5,368 nt of DNA from Terriglobia bacterium (lineage in GTDB: Bacteria; Acidobacteriota; Terriglobia; UBA7540). The stretch spans positions 1-5,368 of the forward strand of contig JASHTR010000621.1 of NCBI GenBank assembly GCA_030040455.1, read 5' to 3'. The notes under the pieces were generated by a model, which was not told where the DNA came from, did not search any database, and saw nothing but the letters and a program-made list of their open reading frames with translations. Positions 5,167 through 5,368 of the stretch are shown in pieces. The position numbers were made by a program, and so were the translations under genes. Numbering within the stretch: position 1 is the first letter of the stretch; every line of letters begins with the position of its first letter.

Positions 5167-5368
5167 CTACGCCCTGACGGGCGAGAGCGCGCGCAACCGC
5201 TCGACAACCTGGGGAATCACTTCCAGGGCGTAATCGACGTCCGCTTCCGTGTTACACCGGCCCAGGCTGAAGCGGATGGTTGAGCGCGCCTGATTTTTGC
5301 TGAACCCCATCGCTGAGAGCACGTGGGAAGGCTCAAGCGAGCCCGAAGAGCATGCGGCCCCGGTGGAG
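5167..5368 (-). CDS. Cysteine desulfurase (IscS/NifS family), C-terminal fragment, cut by window edge
   Basis: The last 66 residues and TAG stop of a PLP-dependent cysteine desulfurase are visible; the N-terminal part lies beyond the right edge. The fragment opens with STGAACSSGSLEPSHVL, the active-site loop whose Cys carries the persulfide, followed by the conserved AMGFSKNQARSTIRFSLGR and NTEADVDYALEVIPQVVERLR segments. The enzyme removes sulfur from cysteine and hands it to acceptors for Fe-S clusters, thiamine and tRNA thiolation. Lying 125 bases upstream of mnmA on the same strand, it is the likely donor for MnmA, directly or through a relay. The ACSSGS loop and SIR/STIRFSLGR tail fit the IscS/NifS group rather than SufS, but which subtype it is cannot be settled from this fragment. 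Confidence 0.93.
   Translation of the reverse strand, partial: STGAACSSGSLEPSHVLSAMGFSKNQARSTIRFSLGRCNTEADVDYALEVIPQVVERLRALSPVRA

Noticed and set aside
1..5368. A single sulfur-metabolism island joining the ergothioneine genes with the desulfurase and MnmA
   Set aside because: The two groups are on opposite strands and separated by yjbQ and a repeat; shared sulfur chemistry alone does not show a functional link.

Overview
The window looks like part of a bacterial chromosome with moderately high GC, most likely from a soil or metagenomic lineage. Acidobacteriota is my best guess. It rests on the style of the MnmA protein, with its GRCCSLDDVYDARR stretch, and on an intergenic repeat beginning TGTCATTCCGAGGAGCGGAG, which I associate with such genomes. 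Both are impressions from memory, not searches. No rRNA, tRNA, CRISPR array, transposase or phage gene was seen.

Left half (about 1-2695, + strand): a tightly packed run of four genes. It opens with the C-terminal part of EgtD, the SAM-dependent histidine methyltransferase that makes hercynine, the first intermediate of ergothioneine. A complete three-gene ABC importer of the glycine betaine/choline (OpuB/OpuC/OsmU) type follows: ATPase, permease, lipoprotein binding protein. The junctions are ATGA overlaps (398-401 and 1805-1808) and a 14-base overlap (1170-1183), so this is almost certainly one translationally coupled operon. The ATPase lacks the CBS domains of osmotically gated homologues. 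Ergothioneine and hercynine are themselves trimethylammonium betaines, and the EgtU ergothioneine importers belong to this transporter family. The best reading is therefore a combined synthesis and transport operon for an ergothioneine-type betaine. This linkage is the main discovery candidate.

Middle (2696-3533): a convergent intergenic region starts with a stem-loop directly after the binding-protein stop codon. A YjbQ/UPF0047 gene follows on the - strand, with a clear Shine-Dalgarno site and a GTG start. Beyond it is a 95-base quasi-palindromic repeat with near-perfect terminal inverted repeats.

Right half (3534-5368, - strand): reading leftwards, this holds the C-terminal end of a cysteine desulfurase with its active-site Cys, a 125-base spacer with possible alternative stem-loops, mnmA (tRNA U34 2-thiouridylase, of the CxxC type), and, five bases later, a small degenerate response-regulator receiver protein. 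Desulfurase plus MnmA is a sensible sulfur-relay pair for tRNA 2-thiolation. The function of the receiver-like protein is unknown.
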